Translations under genes and position numbers: made by a program
NCBI GenBank assembly: GCA_021613535.1
Contig: CP075496.1
Coordinates: 496,001-560,000, forward strand
Length of the DNA stretch: 64,000 nucleotides
Direction: 5' to 3'
From: Adineta vaga
Lineage: Eukaryota > Rotifera
Notes under the pieces: generated by a model
What the model was told of the DNA's origin: nothing
Seen by the model: the letters and a program-made list of their open reading frames with translations, nothing else
Database searches by the model: none
Part shown: positions 46,085 through 58,453 of the stretch, piece after piece
Layout of the letters: every line of letters begins with the position of its first letter
Numbering within the stretch: the stretch's first letter is position 1

Positions 46085-47608
46085 ATGTCACTTCAAGTGA
46101 AATTTATTACAAGATTAGACAAGTAAATCCATGTCTCTTTTTTCTTTCGGATAATATTATTATTTGTTTTTGTAAAGATATTCAGTGCCAGATTCAACAC
46201 TGGTTATTCCATCATCATCAACAAATGCACAATTAGAAGCTATTCTAAAAGGATTATTACAAACATCAGGTTTATTTTGATTTAAAATTAAAATTTTAAT
46301 CTGAATTCATATGTTTTAGTATCATCGAAGGAATTATCTCGTGTATCATTTGATTTTTTATGTTTAAATCAATTGATTCGTTCATCATTAGAAGAACATA
46401 TTCGAGAAAAAGATGAAGCATTATTGGAATCAATTCTTGATATTGAATATATTGAAAAATTTCAAGCACCAGAACCGGAAGATGCATTAATGCATGATGA
46501 TTGGGTATCTGCATGTCGTTCATTAGGTGATACAATATTAGTTGGATCTTATGATACAAAAGTTCATCTATGGAATAATCAAGGAGAACATATAACAAGT
46601 CTTCCAGGACATACTGGTCCTATTCGATCACTTGGTTTTATTCATTCAGATGAAGGTGAACATGAATTTATTAGTGGATCACATGATCAAACAATATTAA
46701 TATGGAAATATGATCAAAATAAAAATAGTGTTCAATCATTAATTACTTGTAAAGGACATCAAGGAACAATTGAAACATTAGCTTTACAAAAATCATGTTT
46801 TGCTTCTGGTTCATTTGATAAAACAATTAAATTATGGGGATTAGGTTTGTTTGATTATTTCGTATTTTCTTAATCATTCTTATATTAATTTTAATAGAAC
46901 AACAAGAAGATAAATCAGCAACAAAAGTAAGTTTCTAATCATAGATTTCTAATAAAAATGCTTTGAAATTAAAAGGAATGTCGTGTTACAATCAATGCTC
47001 ATACTGAGAATGTTTCATCGATTGGCTGGAATTCATCAAATGAACTTATTTCATGTTCATGGGATCAAACAATTAAATTATGGAATATGGATACATTACA
47101 ATCAACACAAACATTCGTATGTTTACATTTAAAGAGAAAATAACTTTAAAAATAAATCATCTTGTTTCTTTCTTTGTAGAAATGTGCCAAAGCTGTTTTA
47201 TCACTTGATATTTCACCAGTCAATGGTTTAGTTATTTGTGGTTTTACTGATCGATTTATTCGTCTTTATGATACACGTGTTCAAGGTTAATTTTCTTTTG
47301 AAGAGACAAATTTTCTTGAAATAAATAAGATTTTCTTTTATTTTTTAGAAGGATATGTACTTCGATCAACATTTTCATCACATAGTCAATGGGTACCAAG
47401 TGTTATATGGTCAAGAACATCTGAACATTTATTTGTATCTGGTTCATATGATTCATTAGTTAAATTATGGGATACTCGATCATTAAAAGCTCCACTTTAT
47501 GATTTACAAGGACATGAAGATCGTGTTTTATGTGTTGATTGGTCAATTGATCAATTGATTCTATCTGGTGGTGCAGATAATTCATTAAAAATGTTTTCAT
47601 TTAAATAA
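46085..47608 (+). CDS. WDR12: Ribosome biogenesis protein WDR12 (Ytm1)
   Basis: Seven exons: 46085-46122, 46178-46269, 46320-46844, 46898-46926, 46976-47116, 47180-47285 and 47349-47608, 396 aa (human 423). The N-terminal NLE domain has QVKFITR..KYSVPDSTL and SFDFLCLNQLIRSSL. Next is the WDR12-specific YIEKFQAPEPEDALMHDDWV segment, then seven WD40 blades (VGSYDTKVHLW, GSHDQTILIW, GSFDKTIKLW, SWDQTIKLWN, GFTDRFIRLYD, GSYDSLVKLWD and GGADNSLKMF). WDR12 joins PES1 and BOP1 in the PeBoW complex for 60S maturation in the nucleolus. The coding ATG directly follows an acceptor AG, so a 5' UTR exon must lie upstream. One exon is only 29 nt. All phases fit. Confidence 0.94.
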
Positions 47609-48536
47609 AAATATTGGTTTTTGTTTTCTTTTAAAATAAATAAAAGAAACTGTTCTTCCATATGATTTCATTCTTAGTTTTGGATAAACAATCACAAGAA
47701 CGATCAACAGTTAAATATCGTTTTTTTAATGATCATTTAAAGGAAAGTATTCCCATGAGAATCTCAATTTTTGAAGTTGAAAACTTTGTTCAATTGATAA
47801 TATAACGTATCATTATTAATTACGAATGTGATAAATTCAAAGGCAATTTCATAATGAGAAAAAAAGATTATTTAATAACAAAATTTTATTTATCATAAAT
47901 ATGAAATCTAATTTCATCAGACTAAAAGATAATGAATTCATCTGGAATAAATTAAAAGAATTGGACATAAAATTTAGTTTTATATCGATTTAATAAATTG
48001 GTATCATTATTGAAGAAAAAGATGTTTTAACATTTCTAAAACAATCTATGGTCATGTTGAAAGATTTACTTTCTTCTATGTACAAAATTCGAAAATAAAA
48101 AATCTGATCAAAGAAAAACAAATTCATTCCAATTTTTTATATCTATAATATTTAAATAATACATTGATTAGATAAATATTATGAAGAAGATGCTTGAGAT
48201 TCAATTCTAATATGATTGTGATTGTTACATGATTCGATTTTATCGAATACGTTATCACTCTGTAAAAACAAAGTGTATTGGATTGATTTAACTATTATGT
48301 TTAGATTAATCTTAGTTTTCTTGATTGTTTAAATAGAGAACATATAGAATACAATTTCTCACGAAATTAGAATTCAATGAATATATAGTATTTCATCAGT
48401 GACATCTTGGACGATAAAATTCATTTGATTATACATTATGTATGATTCTTTCTTTGTGAAAATGGACTGATCATTCATCACACACTGACTATAAATACGT
48501 TTCAATATTCTTTCAAATTCATTAATTCAGTAAAAC
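47609..48536. other. Spacer
   Basis: AT-rich 3' flank of WDR12 and 5' flank of the small TPR-like gene. No element or gene seen. Confidence 0.5.
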
Positions 48537-49285
48537 ATGGCAAATGAAAACGATATTGGAACACATTTTCTGCAATATGAACTTCATATTTTTGAGCAGA
48601 ATGATACTGGTACATTACATGTATGTTTTTTAAAACAAGTACCAATCTTCTAAATTATCGCATTTGCCTTTGATTTTCATAGGAACTAAATAGTATTGTA
48701 GATTATTTGACGAAAAAAACCAATGACAAAAACGATTCAAATAAAAAATTCCTTCAAATATATTTATTAAAAAGAATCGATTTAAATTTCAAACTGCACC
48801 AATATGAAAGTAATTTGAAAATGATTGCATGAAACAATATTATTGCTTTTAATCTACTCTTTTGTAGACGTGTTAAACGACTGTGAAACATTAATTAAAT
48901 TTCAATATCATTTTTTTGACAACAAAGAATTATTGATAATACATGAGTATGAATATTTTTATTTTTACGACTTTATTCAATACTTTTGCTTCATTTAGAC
49001 AAGCTAAATGGGAAAATCTGAAGAAAGACACTGTCAATCGTCTTCGTCAATTAAGTTTTTCCTGTAAATAATTTTTCTTTCATTTATACAGCAATAAATG
49101 AAAATAAATCATTTCTCTCTTTAGTGGATGACGATGATGATAATGATATAACTAGTATAATGAATAAGATCAATTCAATCGATATCAAGTTCATTTTTAT
49201 AAGATGATTAGAAAAAAAATGTCATCTAATTTTCTCATTCCATTAATTTTTCATTAATTTTAGAGAAAAGAAAAAATTAAGTTAA
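48537..49285 (+). CDS. Small helical (TPR-like) protein, unrecognised
   Basis: Six short exons with consistent splice sites and phases: 48537-48620, 48683-48809, 48868-48946, 48999-49063, 49125-49188 and 49264-49285. They sum to exactly 147 codons (146 aa). No signal peptide or membrane segment. The middle part (FLQIYLLKRIDLNFKLHQYE, NVLNDCETLIKFQ, KELLIIHEQAKWENL) has the helix-turn-helix spacing of a tetratricopeptide repeat, with the DC and A/Y positions typical of TPR motifs. The C-terminus is Asp-rich (DDDDDND) and then basic. The family was not identified. The exact frame closure over six exons argues for a real gene; the last exon boundary is the least certain. Confidence 0.5.
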
Positions 49286-49578
49286 CTTGAATATAAATCA
49301 ATGCATCTGTCAAACATGTGATATTTTTATCTTCATATATTTGATTAATTTTCATTCTTAAAATTGAATAAAATAGTTCATATATAAAACAAAGATCTTT
49401 ATTAAGCTTGTGTATAATAGAAGATTGGAATATTCCAAGTATTTATCATGATATATAGAGATGCTTTATTTGTCTTATCAACCGTGTAAATATAAATGTT
49501 TTATTTGAAAAAAAAAACAATCTAAAGCAAATAAAACCATAGAATAAATATTCTTATTTTTGAAAATACAAAGAAACT

Positions 49579-50542
49579 ATGTCTTCGCCAACAGAAAAAA
49601 AAACAATTTTTTAAAAGAACAATATGGACAATTAACAGAAGTAAGTCGAAAATTGAATGAAACTGTTACTAATGCAATAAGAGAAGCATTAGATGAAATG
49701 AAAGATATTCTTAACAAAATCAAAGAAACAAATGAATGGAAACAATTAAAAGTTAATCTTGAAACAATAACAATAAATGGAAAAGTTTCATTTGATGTTG
49801 GTGGAAGAACATTTTCAACAAGTGTTCAAACATTAACAAAAGAAAAAGATACAGTTTTCACAGCAATGATTTCAAAACAAGGTGAAATTGAAAAAGATGA
49901 TCAGGGAAGATTTTTCATTGATCGGGATGGAGATCTTTTTGCAGAAATTTTAAATTATTTAAGAAATCCAACAAATTATACGTTACTCGATGAAAAAATT
50001 CGATCACGTTTAATAATTGAAGCAGAATTTTATCGATTATCACAGTTAATTTTGTTATTAAGTGGTTTTCAACAAACTTATATTTTAGATAAAGAGCAAA
50101 AAATATCAACTTTGGAATTTAATTTATAAAGCAACAAGAGATGGATTCGAAGCAACAACATTTCATAATCTTTGTAATAATCAAGGACCAACAATGACAA
50201 TTATTAAATCTACAGGTGGTTATTTATTTGGTGGTTATGCTTCACAACCTTGGACTTCTGCTGGACACTATACAAATACACCAGATTCATTTTTATTTCT
50301 TCTTAAAAATGCAAATGGAAGTCCACCAACGAAATTTCTATCTCATAATAATGCACGTAGTTTTTATCACAACGCAGGGTGTGGACCAACTTTTGGTGAT
50401 GGACATGATTTATTTATCTGCAATTCAAGTAATATACGTAATAGCTCATGTAACTTGGGTCATAGTTATCCTAATTCATTGAATCTCGGTTCTAATACAT
50501 TATTTACTGGTATCAGAAATAGAAGTTTTTAAATTATCCTAG
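49579..50542 (+). pseudogene. BTB(T1)-TLDc protein with three frame breaks
   Basis: Single-exon gene with a coiled-coil N-terminus (LTEVSRKLNETVTNAIREAL), a T1/BTB domain (VSFDVGGRTFSTSVQTL, FFIDRDGDLFAEILNYLRN) and a TLDc domain (ATRDGFEATTFHNLCNNQGP, GGYLFGGY, W...GHY, SFLFLLKN, GPTFGDGHDLFI). BTB-TLDc proteins resemble KCTD-type adaptors fused to an oxidation-resistance-type domain. The frame breaks are these. The ATG at 49579 is out of frame with the body across a nine-A run near 49596. A shift occurs near 50115 (TTT run) between BTB and TLDc. Another near 50510 precedes the expected EIEVFKL end. Two lie in homopolymers, so sequencing error is possible; three together favour a young pseudogene. 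Confidence 0.75.
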
Positions 50543-50763
50543 AAAACAAATCGTATCCAATACGTTTTTGAATTCAAATTTCTTTTTCATCTATTAATTG
50601 ACATGAATAAAGTTAGTCAAGTGTAAGGATGTGAATATCTCCTATTACTCATACATTCTCAACCTCAAGCAAAATTCTTCAAAACACAATATGAATCTTT
50701 TATGATTAATTTCAAAAGATTTCTTTATCTATGAAATGTTCACAAAACAAATAGTTTTATTTT

Positions 50764-51930
50764 CTAATCGAGTTCATAATATCGATCAGGAGAATGATGT
50801 TCTTTCCAGAAGTTAACTATACTCTTTGTTGTCTCTTGAGGTTTATCATTAGTAATTAAATGACCACAATCTTCGAACATGATCAGTTCTGTATTGGGTA
50901 TCAAGTTAACGAAGTAATCAGCACCTTCTACGGCACATAACTGAAAATGATCATTAGTATTTTTCGATAACATAAACAATGAAAATGCATACCTCATCTT
51001 TTCGACCCCATATAATCAATGCTGGACATGTTAATTCCTTTAATGGTGCATATGATTCTTCAAGATTTGGATAATCATGTTCAAAAGCTGATTTAAGAAC
51101 TGCGTGAAACAAATACAAAACAGTCGATTTTATCTGAAAGAAAAGAAAATTAACTTACGTTTTCTATGTTGATCTAACATGGTTAATCTTGATTTTAAAT
51201 ATCCATTGGCTAGTAGACGACGAAAACGAACCTTTCGCATTGTTAATGTTTTAGCTGTCGTATAGAATTGCTTATGTGTTGTTGGCAAAACTAAATCATA
51301 TACACCCGAACGTAGTTGTCGTATTGCTTCTGTTTCATATTGTTTTCCAGCTGTATAAAAAATTCGAAATAAGAATATAATATTCGTTCAAATAAATACT
51401 TACGAGGAACAGGAGCAAGTAGACAAATCATTTTTACATACGAAGGATATTTAGAAGCAAACATAGCTACAATAGAACCACCCATTGAAGTTCCTACCAA
51501 ACACATAGGTTCAATCATATCTAATTTATCAAAGAACTAATCAACAAATATTTATAATTCATCATCGAAGATAATATATTACCAATTTGAGATTATCGAC
51601 AATAACACCAGCTATTAATTGTTCTTCATCGAATCCAACTGTTTCTCCATGACCAGGCATATCAATAGCAATACAATGAAAACTATCAGGAATATCCTAC
51701 ATTACATATTTAAACTTAATTATACTATCGATGATAAAATTTCAACCAACTTTAATAACATTTAACCATGTATATTTACCAGATGAGAAACCATGAATAA
51801 ATATTATGCTTGCTTTATTTTGAACTTTAGAACCTTTTTCGCAATAACAAAATGTGACATTTTCAATTGTTAAATAATGTTTTTTAAGACCAGCTCGATG
51901 TGTATTGATTCTATCAGATACATAATTCAT
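50764..51930 (-). CDS. ABHD6: Alpha/beta-hydrolase, ABHD6-like monoacylglycerol lipase
   Basis: Six exons: 51751-51930, 51583-51696, 51404-51536, 51159-51350, 50993-51099 and 50764-50940, 300 aa. The oxyanion strand reads IIFIHGFSSGKYTWL, followed by HCIAIDMPGHGET. The nucleophile elbow is GTSMGG (catalytic Ser), the acid strand is PALIIWGRKDE followed by the V.GAD segment, and the catalytic His is in ED(C)GHL. The set GTSMGG plus MPGHG plus IIWG(R/K)(K/Q)D matches ABHD6, which hydrolyses 2-arachidonoylglycerol. The vertebrate N-terminal membrane anchor is not in this model, which starts at MNYVSDRINTH. An upstream exon or loss of the anchor is possible. The intact triad indicates an active enzyme. 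Confidence 0.88.
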
Positions 51931-52717
51931 TTTTATTCATATTATATAGACAAAATTATACTTACTGATAATATTGCTTTATAAATTTCTTCGACCTAAA
52001 TGATAAATAGATGATATTATGAATATAAATTTAGAAGAAACTTACATTATTTTATGTGAAAAAGAATCCGATAGATCAGAGTTTAAATGCTTATATAATT
52101 ATTACTAAGACACTTATATATAATTTAACAAAAGAATGAATGTCACGCATCATTCACTGTAAAACAATACGAAAAGGATGATGGGTGTAAATGATGACGT
52201 GCGAAAGGTACGAACTAACTAAAAATATTATATATATATATATATATCAGTTTTCGTCAGACCAAATAATTCTGAGTCATTGACAAAAATTTTCTTTTAG
52301 ATTACTCGAACTTAAATAAAACATTTCATTTTACTAATGAAACAATCATGACTTTATTCAATGAAAGAAAAGAGTGAATTACTTCTTTTTTAAAATCTAC
52401 TAAATTACAAATACTTCTTATAAAACAATTTACTCATAAAAATATACTTTTGTTTTAAGAAACAACAGTTAATCACAATAATTTCAATCTTATAATGCTC
52501 AAAGGAATTCAAGTTTTGTTTTCCTTATACATACATACTGCAATTATGAGTATGAGAAAGTTTTTTCTTGCCATATATTTAATGACACACGTCTTACTTT
52601 TGTTTCTGATAATTAAATATTAACTAGAAAGAGAAATTTCAAAAAGTATAACAAAAAAAAAGTAGTTATGAAGATTATTCAAACATTTATAAACAAAAAA
52701 AGGTAGAAAGTCAAGAA
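51931..52717. other. Divergent spacer with a short (TA)n tract
   Basis: Lies between ABHD6 (-) and the LamG gene (+) and should hold both promoters. A TA dinucleotide tract runs at 52226-52248. No gene seen. Confidence 0.5.
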
Positions 52718-54628
52718 ATGTTTTGGATTATTTTCATATTTTCTTTGTTTTCGACAATTGATTCAATTCGTATTGGTAAAATAGAAGATCGTATTATGAT
52801 TGGTATTATATCAAATAATTTCTTATTTAATATAAGTAAAATTGAATGTATTTGTCAAATGATGAAACTAAATGGAACAATAATTGCTTTAAATTATTTT
52901 CAAATCAATAATACTTGTCAATTATTTATTTCAAATAATAATTCATTTTTAATTCAATATAATTCAAATTCTTCTTTTATATTTATTAATCAATCATCAA
53001 TTTCAATTACAGTTAGTCAAACAAATGGTAAATTATGAAGTTTTTATCCCTTATTAATTCTCTTTCTCTTCGTTTTATAGTTATATGCAATGTTACCTGT
53101 CAGAATAATGGTACTTGTTCTTCTAATGTATGTATTTGCACTTCGCAATGGTTAGTTGATGATGAATTTTATAAATACCATTCTCAACGTTATTATTTCT
53201 TAGGACTGGGACACAATGTGAAATACCTATCTGTTCAACTCCATGTGCAAACTCGGGAATTTGTACTTCTCCAAATGTTTGTACATGTTATTATGGTTGG
53301 CAAGGTTCTTATTGTCAAACTGGTATGTTAAATATATGTCATTGAACTTTACCAGATTTTATTCATTTTCTAATGTAGTAAAGACTGTTTTATGGTCATT
53401 TGATAATACGTTAGACGATGCAACTAGTCAATTTCATGGTATTAGTTCTAATTCTCCTACTTATACGACAGGAATCAATGGATATGGTTCAGCATTGGTT
53501 TTAAATGGTAATATTAATCAATGTGTTATTGTTTATCCATATTTGAATATGAGTTATATAAGTTTTACATGGCAATTCTGGATTTATCCAACAGTTACAC
53601 CCACAGGTGATAGTATGTTCATTGGTCAGTGTAGTCAACCTACTTCTGATCAATGTTTATTATTTATGACAAGGAATGATATAATGTTGTTTGCATTTTG
53701 GGGTGATGATATTGTTGGTTCGAAAAATATTTCTGCAAATAAATGGGCACATATGACATTTGTTTATGATTACTCATTAAATAAAAAATTTATCTATCTT
53801 AATGGTATTTTAGAAGCTAGTTCAAATTCAATTGGACCTCTTCAAGTAAACTCTACTAATATGACGTTTGGATGTTCAACTATAAATGGTGGGAGTTCTT
53901 ATGCAAGTGCTTTCATTGGATATATAGATCAAATGTTATTTAATTCTCGAGTAAAAAATACCAGTGAAATTCTTGATGATGCAACATTAGTCTTTTATTA
54001 TCGTTTTCTTTCTACCTCACCATTGTTTGATTCTGGTCCTAATTATATCAATGGAAGTTTTGGTGGTAATACTACGTTAGTAACTTCAGGCATTGTTAAT
54101 CAAGGAATCAATTTTCCTGTAAATCGATCTTATTTTCAAATTACGAAACTTGTTCTTTTAGGTACACCAAATTGGCCTTTCTCTTTATCTCTTTGGTTTA
54201 AAACGAATTCATTGAAAGGTGGTGGTACTATTGCTCATCTTTCCAGCGATACATCAGGTACTGGTTGGTGCATTCGATTTATTGGATTATCAGCAAATGG
54301 AACAATTCAAGTACAAATCTATGGTGGTACGAATACTGTCATAAATGGTCCAGTGATGCCTGTTGGTGTCTGGACTCACGTTGTCTATACATTCTCCACT
54401 ACAAATGGAATTAGATTGTTTGTAAACGGAACCTTTGCTAATTCATTTATGACATCGTATTCAGCTAGTAATTCCCCAGTGACACTTACCTTTGGAAATC
54501 CACTATTGGGCACTTCTTGTGGATCTTCATTTCCTAATCAACAATTCTATGGTAGTATTGATGAAGTTCGATTATATTCACGTGAATTGACAACAAACGA
54601 AGTTTTACAATTATATATCAATCCATAA
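52718..54628 (+). CDS. Secreted EGF/LamG-like (concanavalin-type lectin fold) protein
   Basis: Four exons, 52718-53027, 53081-53150, 53204-53322 and 53379-54628, 582 aa. There is a signal peptide at residues 1-17 and an Asn/Ser/Ile-rich N-terminal domain with many N-glycosylation sites. Two EGF-like modules follow: C..TCQNNGTCSSNVCICTSQW and ICSTPCANSGICTSPNVCTC, then YYGWQGSYC. Two laminin-G-3/concanavalin-A-like jelly-roll domains start at about residues 167 and 362. Each has the W(S)FD or YYRF strand, FTWQFWIYP or FSLSLWFKT, KWAHMTFVYD or VWTHVVYTF, YLNG or FVNG, GYIDQMLFNSR or GSIDEVRLYSREL. There is no transmembrane tail, so it is probably an extracellular adhesion or carbohydrate-binding protein. 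The 3' exon encodes both LamG domains without an intron. The exact partner is unknown. Confidence 0.85.
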
Positions 54629-55170
54629 TTTTGGATAGTGACGAATAAAGACGGTGTAAAAATAAAATACTCATCCTCATCTTTCTTCTTGTTTTTTATT
54701 CTTAAATAAATAACGCTCATCGAGACGACTCACTTAGCATTCAACTAATTATTGGGAGCACACACTTCGTAGCTGATCGTCGACATCCCCACGGTACACT
54801 ACTCCAGATTGCTCGTTCCTAAGTATTCTATCTTGAGAGTATGGATGTAAATATTACTTTGTATTCACATATCACACACCCTCAAGATATTATTTTAATT
54901 TTATCAGATCACATTATTAATCTTTCTGAAATATGATTGTTGGCTATTCATTATTAATTAAGATTAATTAAAACGTTTGTTTATCTTCTTAAATTTCGGT
55001 AATCAAACTCTTTAAAACAGAAAAGAAAAAAGGACATGACATTGACATCGGAAATAATGTAGTTTCATCCTCTTCAATAAACTATGAGTTCTTACAAAGA
55101 AAACGTGCCTTTTGGAATAATGTTGATAACAAATCTATCAACAACATAAGGAAAAATTGTATTGATCTCA
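54629..55170. other. Spacer
   Basis: AT-rich with a less AT-rich patch at about 54716-54840. That patch includes the AACGCTCATCGAGACGAC region and ends in CACACACCCTCAAG, recalling the CACACACCCTCACC at 75-87. No gene. Confidence 0.4.
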
Positions 55171-55662
55171 ATGACAGAAGGAAGAATAAATCAAATTCTT
55201 TTCTGGATTATTTTATGTATATTAATTTGGCCCATATCAATGATTTTCTTAGGTATTCGCTATCGAAATGAGTGTTCTGATCAACCTCAATTATCATTTT
55301 ACCTTCTAATATTTGGTTCAATTTGGATAATTCTATTTCTTCTAAGTATTTTTCGTTATTACTTTATTCATCGTTACATCGATCTATTAATATTAATTAT
55401 TTGGCTTTTACTTTTATTATTGATTATACCTGGTTATATTTATATTTTTCATTTACGTAGTATAATTAAACTACTTGATTATTATCCAGATGAAATTTGT
55501 GAAAAGAATTTCTATTATTATTCATCAATACTAATTATTCTTGTTCATATTCCACTTTATATATTTCTATGGATTTCATGGTCATTGACACATTTAAATA
55601 ATTTAATTCAAGATCGTCAGAGATCTATTCGCATATTCACAATAACACCGATGCAATTTTAG
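55171..55662 (+). CDS. Four-transmembrane protein (TMEM272-like)
   Basis: About 163 aa from the ATG at 55171. There are four strongly hydrophobic segments: ILFWIILCILIWPISMIFL, FYLLIFGSIWIILFLLSIF, LLILIIWLLLLLLIIPGYI and ILIILVHIPLYIFLWISW. A Cys-containing loop follows TM1 (RNECSDQPQLS), and a second lies between TM3 and TM4 (YYPDEICEKNFYYY). Small Cys-loop 4-TM proteins of this layout are common in rotifer-like genomes and resemble TMEM272-like proteins, but the assignment is by architecture. A spliced-looking block at 55728-55824 (INEDDVNCLTPSEVIDDLYE) has an acceptor and could be a further exon, but the stop at 55660-55662 precedes any good donor. Confidence 0.6.
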   Translation: MTEGRINQILFWIILCILIWPISMIFLGIRYRNECSDQPQLSFYLLIFGSIWIILFLLSIFRYYFIHRYIDLLILIIWLLLLLLIIPGYIYIFHLRSIIKLLDYYPDEICEKNFYYYSSILIILVHIPLYIFLWISWSLTHLNNLIQDRQRSIRIFTITPMQF

Positions 55663-57424
55663 AAAGAGTTCAATCGAACTCGTTAAAATATATCAAGATC
55701 AAATTTTATAATCTCATTAATTATAGAAAATCAATGAAGACGATGTGAATTGCTTAACACCAAGTGAAGTTATAGATGACTTATATGAACATATTCCAAG
55801 AGGAAAACGACAGAATTCTATGTAATCCGAAAATGAAAAATTTGTTGTGAAAATCAGTAAAATTTCGAAATCCTCAAAGTCTCATTAAAATCTAAAGGAA
55901 TATATAGAGATTGTATGAAATATGGATGTCATAAATTGATATATTTTGATATGTATTCTAGCTGGAAATAAAGAGACATACCAAAGGATCAGGGTATAAA
56001 TTTATCTTCTCTACAATAACAAACTTTACGCACTTTCCCATTCCATATCTAACCTCATCCTCACTCTGAAATTTAGTCAGTGATATTTCAGATTAAAAAA
56101 ATTAACGTCTCAATAAAATTCTTACGTAATCAGTAAGCATGATGACTTTTGTCTGGCAGAACCAATCGTTCATCAAAATGTAAGTTATCAATAGTTATGG
56201 AAGGAAGTGATATTGACTGAAGACAAGTTTAAATACTACTACGCAGTGAAACATCAGAGTAAGGACTCCACTCTTTAGGTTGGGAGTCATTCCATGGATT
56301 TGTATTTGATTTTCACATCCATTCAATATAATACTGATGAGGAAAAGTATTGCGCGTCATTGTTCTGCTTTCAATGCAATTTTCCTCTCGTATGCAGGCT
56401 TGTTGTCTATCTTGCTTCCCTCTTCTTCTATTTATACATGCCTATTCAAAGTGACGATTTTATATTCAGAAAATCGTATAAATATAATTGTTAATGGAAT
56501 AAGAGTGGTTACAATTGATGATCTAGAATGTGTGGTGCTGAATATATATATATATAGGTATCCATTCTTGTCACACACTCACAGCAAATCTCATCATCAA
56601 AATATGGATAATTAGTTAACCAAGAATAATTTATATTCTTTAAGTGAGTTCATACAATTTGATAAAAAGGAAATAATTAAACGTGATAATGCTAATATAA
56701 TCAATGAAATTGTCTTGTATTAATAATGATAATATCAACTGTTAAGATAAGATTAAGTGAAAAGTATTTACAAATCTATTATAAATTTCTGTTCGATATC
56801 TAAATCTCACTATAATACATCATGTTCTTTACTTCTTTTCTCTCCAATATCATCAATCAGACAACGATGAATTGGATTATGAAGAATCGATGCAGTAATT
56901 AATATTAAAAATTTAGCAAATTGTCGATTTTTTGTTTTATCAAAGTGAACACTGAGAAAAACAGTAAGTAGAAAAAAAGATTAATATATTGAAAATAATT
57001 TTACCATATACATATGTTACACATTCATTTAATATGTTAGATTTACTCTTTTGAAAATAAATAGCATTTAACCATCATCATATACTTCACACACCAGTTA
57101 TCAATAAAGTGAGAAAGTGTTTTCGGTCCAGAAACGAATCGGAACTGATCAATATTGAAAGAGTATTCTGTTCATTTCTTCTTTCTATCCATTCCTTTAT
57201 AGAGTAACAAACTAAATATACAAAAACATTTCACTAAATGATCTCAAAAGCTTCTTATTTTTGGAATATAAAAGAAAAATATTGTATTTATAATTTATAA
57301 TAATATTAAAACAATGTTAGTCTTTCTAAATTCTAGTGAATGGAAATGAAATGTAAGTAAAAATTATTTTATGCTAGCATCAATGAATCTAAAACTGTCT
57401 TTAGAAGAAAGTTTAATGAAGTAT
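55663..57424. other. Spacer with possible orphan exon
   Basis: Contains the exon-like block at about 55728-55824, then AT-rich sequence. The ORF at 56337-56615 has no domain. Nothing else could be supported to 57424. Confidence 0.4.
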
Positions 57425-57855
57425 TCAACATAATGGCAAGACATTGCCATTAAATGCACCGGCAAAATCTCCTCCTGGAAAATAGTTCCCAACCACATAT
57501 AAATTGTTAGTTTTGGACATTGCTCTACCAATACCCAAAGTTTTTGTATTTTTCCAAACTACTTGAGTGAAATGCCCAGTAGCATATGAAAATCCTGGGT
57601 TTGTCCAATTGTATTTAGCAATTTCACTATACCAACCTGTAACTGCTTTACCACCTGAACGAATAAAAAAAAGAATAAAAATTTGGATGAGAAAAATCAG
57701 AGTAATAACACGACTTACCTTTGCTATATAATAAGGTTGAGGGTGGACCGACTGCAAACAAATTCTCTCCCATCCATTCTCCATTCAGTCTATTTCCACT
57801 ATGTTGAAATAAACCAGTAGCAGCCAGTTTTCTGCATACACTTGTGCTATATCAT
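57425..57855 (-). pseudogene. CAP/SCP-domain (GAPR-1-like) gene, truncated and frameshifted
   Basis: The last exon at 57425-57654 reads GGKAVTGWYSEIAKYNWTNP, then GFSYATGHFTQVVWKNTKTL and YVVGNYFPGGD. This holds the CAP signature GHFTQVVW and the Y.P.G(N/D) motif, with the catalytic-site-like His. The preceding exon (57719 to about 57855) reads LAATGLFQHSGNRLNGEWMG, ENLFAVGP, joined by a short intron. A one-base loss in the AAAA run just before LAATG puts AQVYAE in another frame. The expected N-terminal helix with its first His is absent. CAP proteins of this type lack a signal peptide and bind membranes in GAPR-1. Confidence 0.8.
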
Positions 57856-57859
57856 TTAA

Positions 57860-58453
57860 AAACAAAAAACTTACGCTTTTTTATTCATCGAGAGAGAGAG
57901 TATATAGCTAAGAAAAAACGGTTATATCTTTTCTATATAAGAATAACCAGCTACTTTTTTCTTTTTAATATATATGTCTTTTGGACTTCTGCTTGTTAGG
58001 CGAGATATAGTTGAAGGATGTCTTTTGGTAATACTAAATATCTGCTGAAGCGATGAATATAGCGAATGCGTCCGGCCTTTTAAAAATGCATTTCGTCTGG
58101 ACTTTGTGGGGGTGAAGCATTTGTGCTTGAAGTGAAACAGTTTCCCTCTTTCTGAGGATATGGTCCAGCCCTCGTCAAGTCGTGTTTTATAACCTTTATC
58201 TAGTTCTTCAGATTATTTTTTAAGAACAAGCACTTGTTAGTCAACTCAAAATTCTCTTCCTCACCAACTAAAAAATTTAGCCGACACATTTTTTCTAAAC
58301 TTTTAATAAAGAAGTTTTATTTTAAAGAATGACAGAAACATCCGATAATGCTAATATGGCAAGAAAAGAACGTTCATTTCAGGAACATTATAATCTTGCA
58401 ATTAAAAACAGATTTTTCTCTTAATTGCGCATGAAGAAATAAAAATAGTACCA
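57860..58453. other. Spacer
   Basis: Contains a short GA tract (57891-57900) and an ORF starting ATGACAGAAACATCC at 58329 that ends before the GPCR frame. That ORF might be the lost first exon region. No gene otherwise. Confidence 0.4.

Noticed and set aside
52226-52248. TA tract as an origin or regulatory element
   Set aside because: Simple dinucleotide repeat, common in AT-rich animal DNA, with no further support.
56294-56615. ORFs 56294-56494 and 56337-56615
   Set aside because: No domain or splice support; overlapping frames in a spacer.
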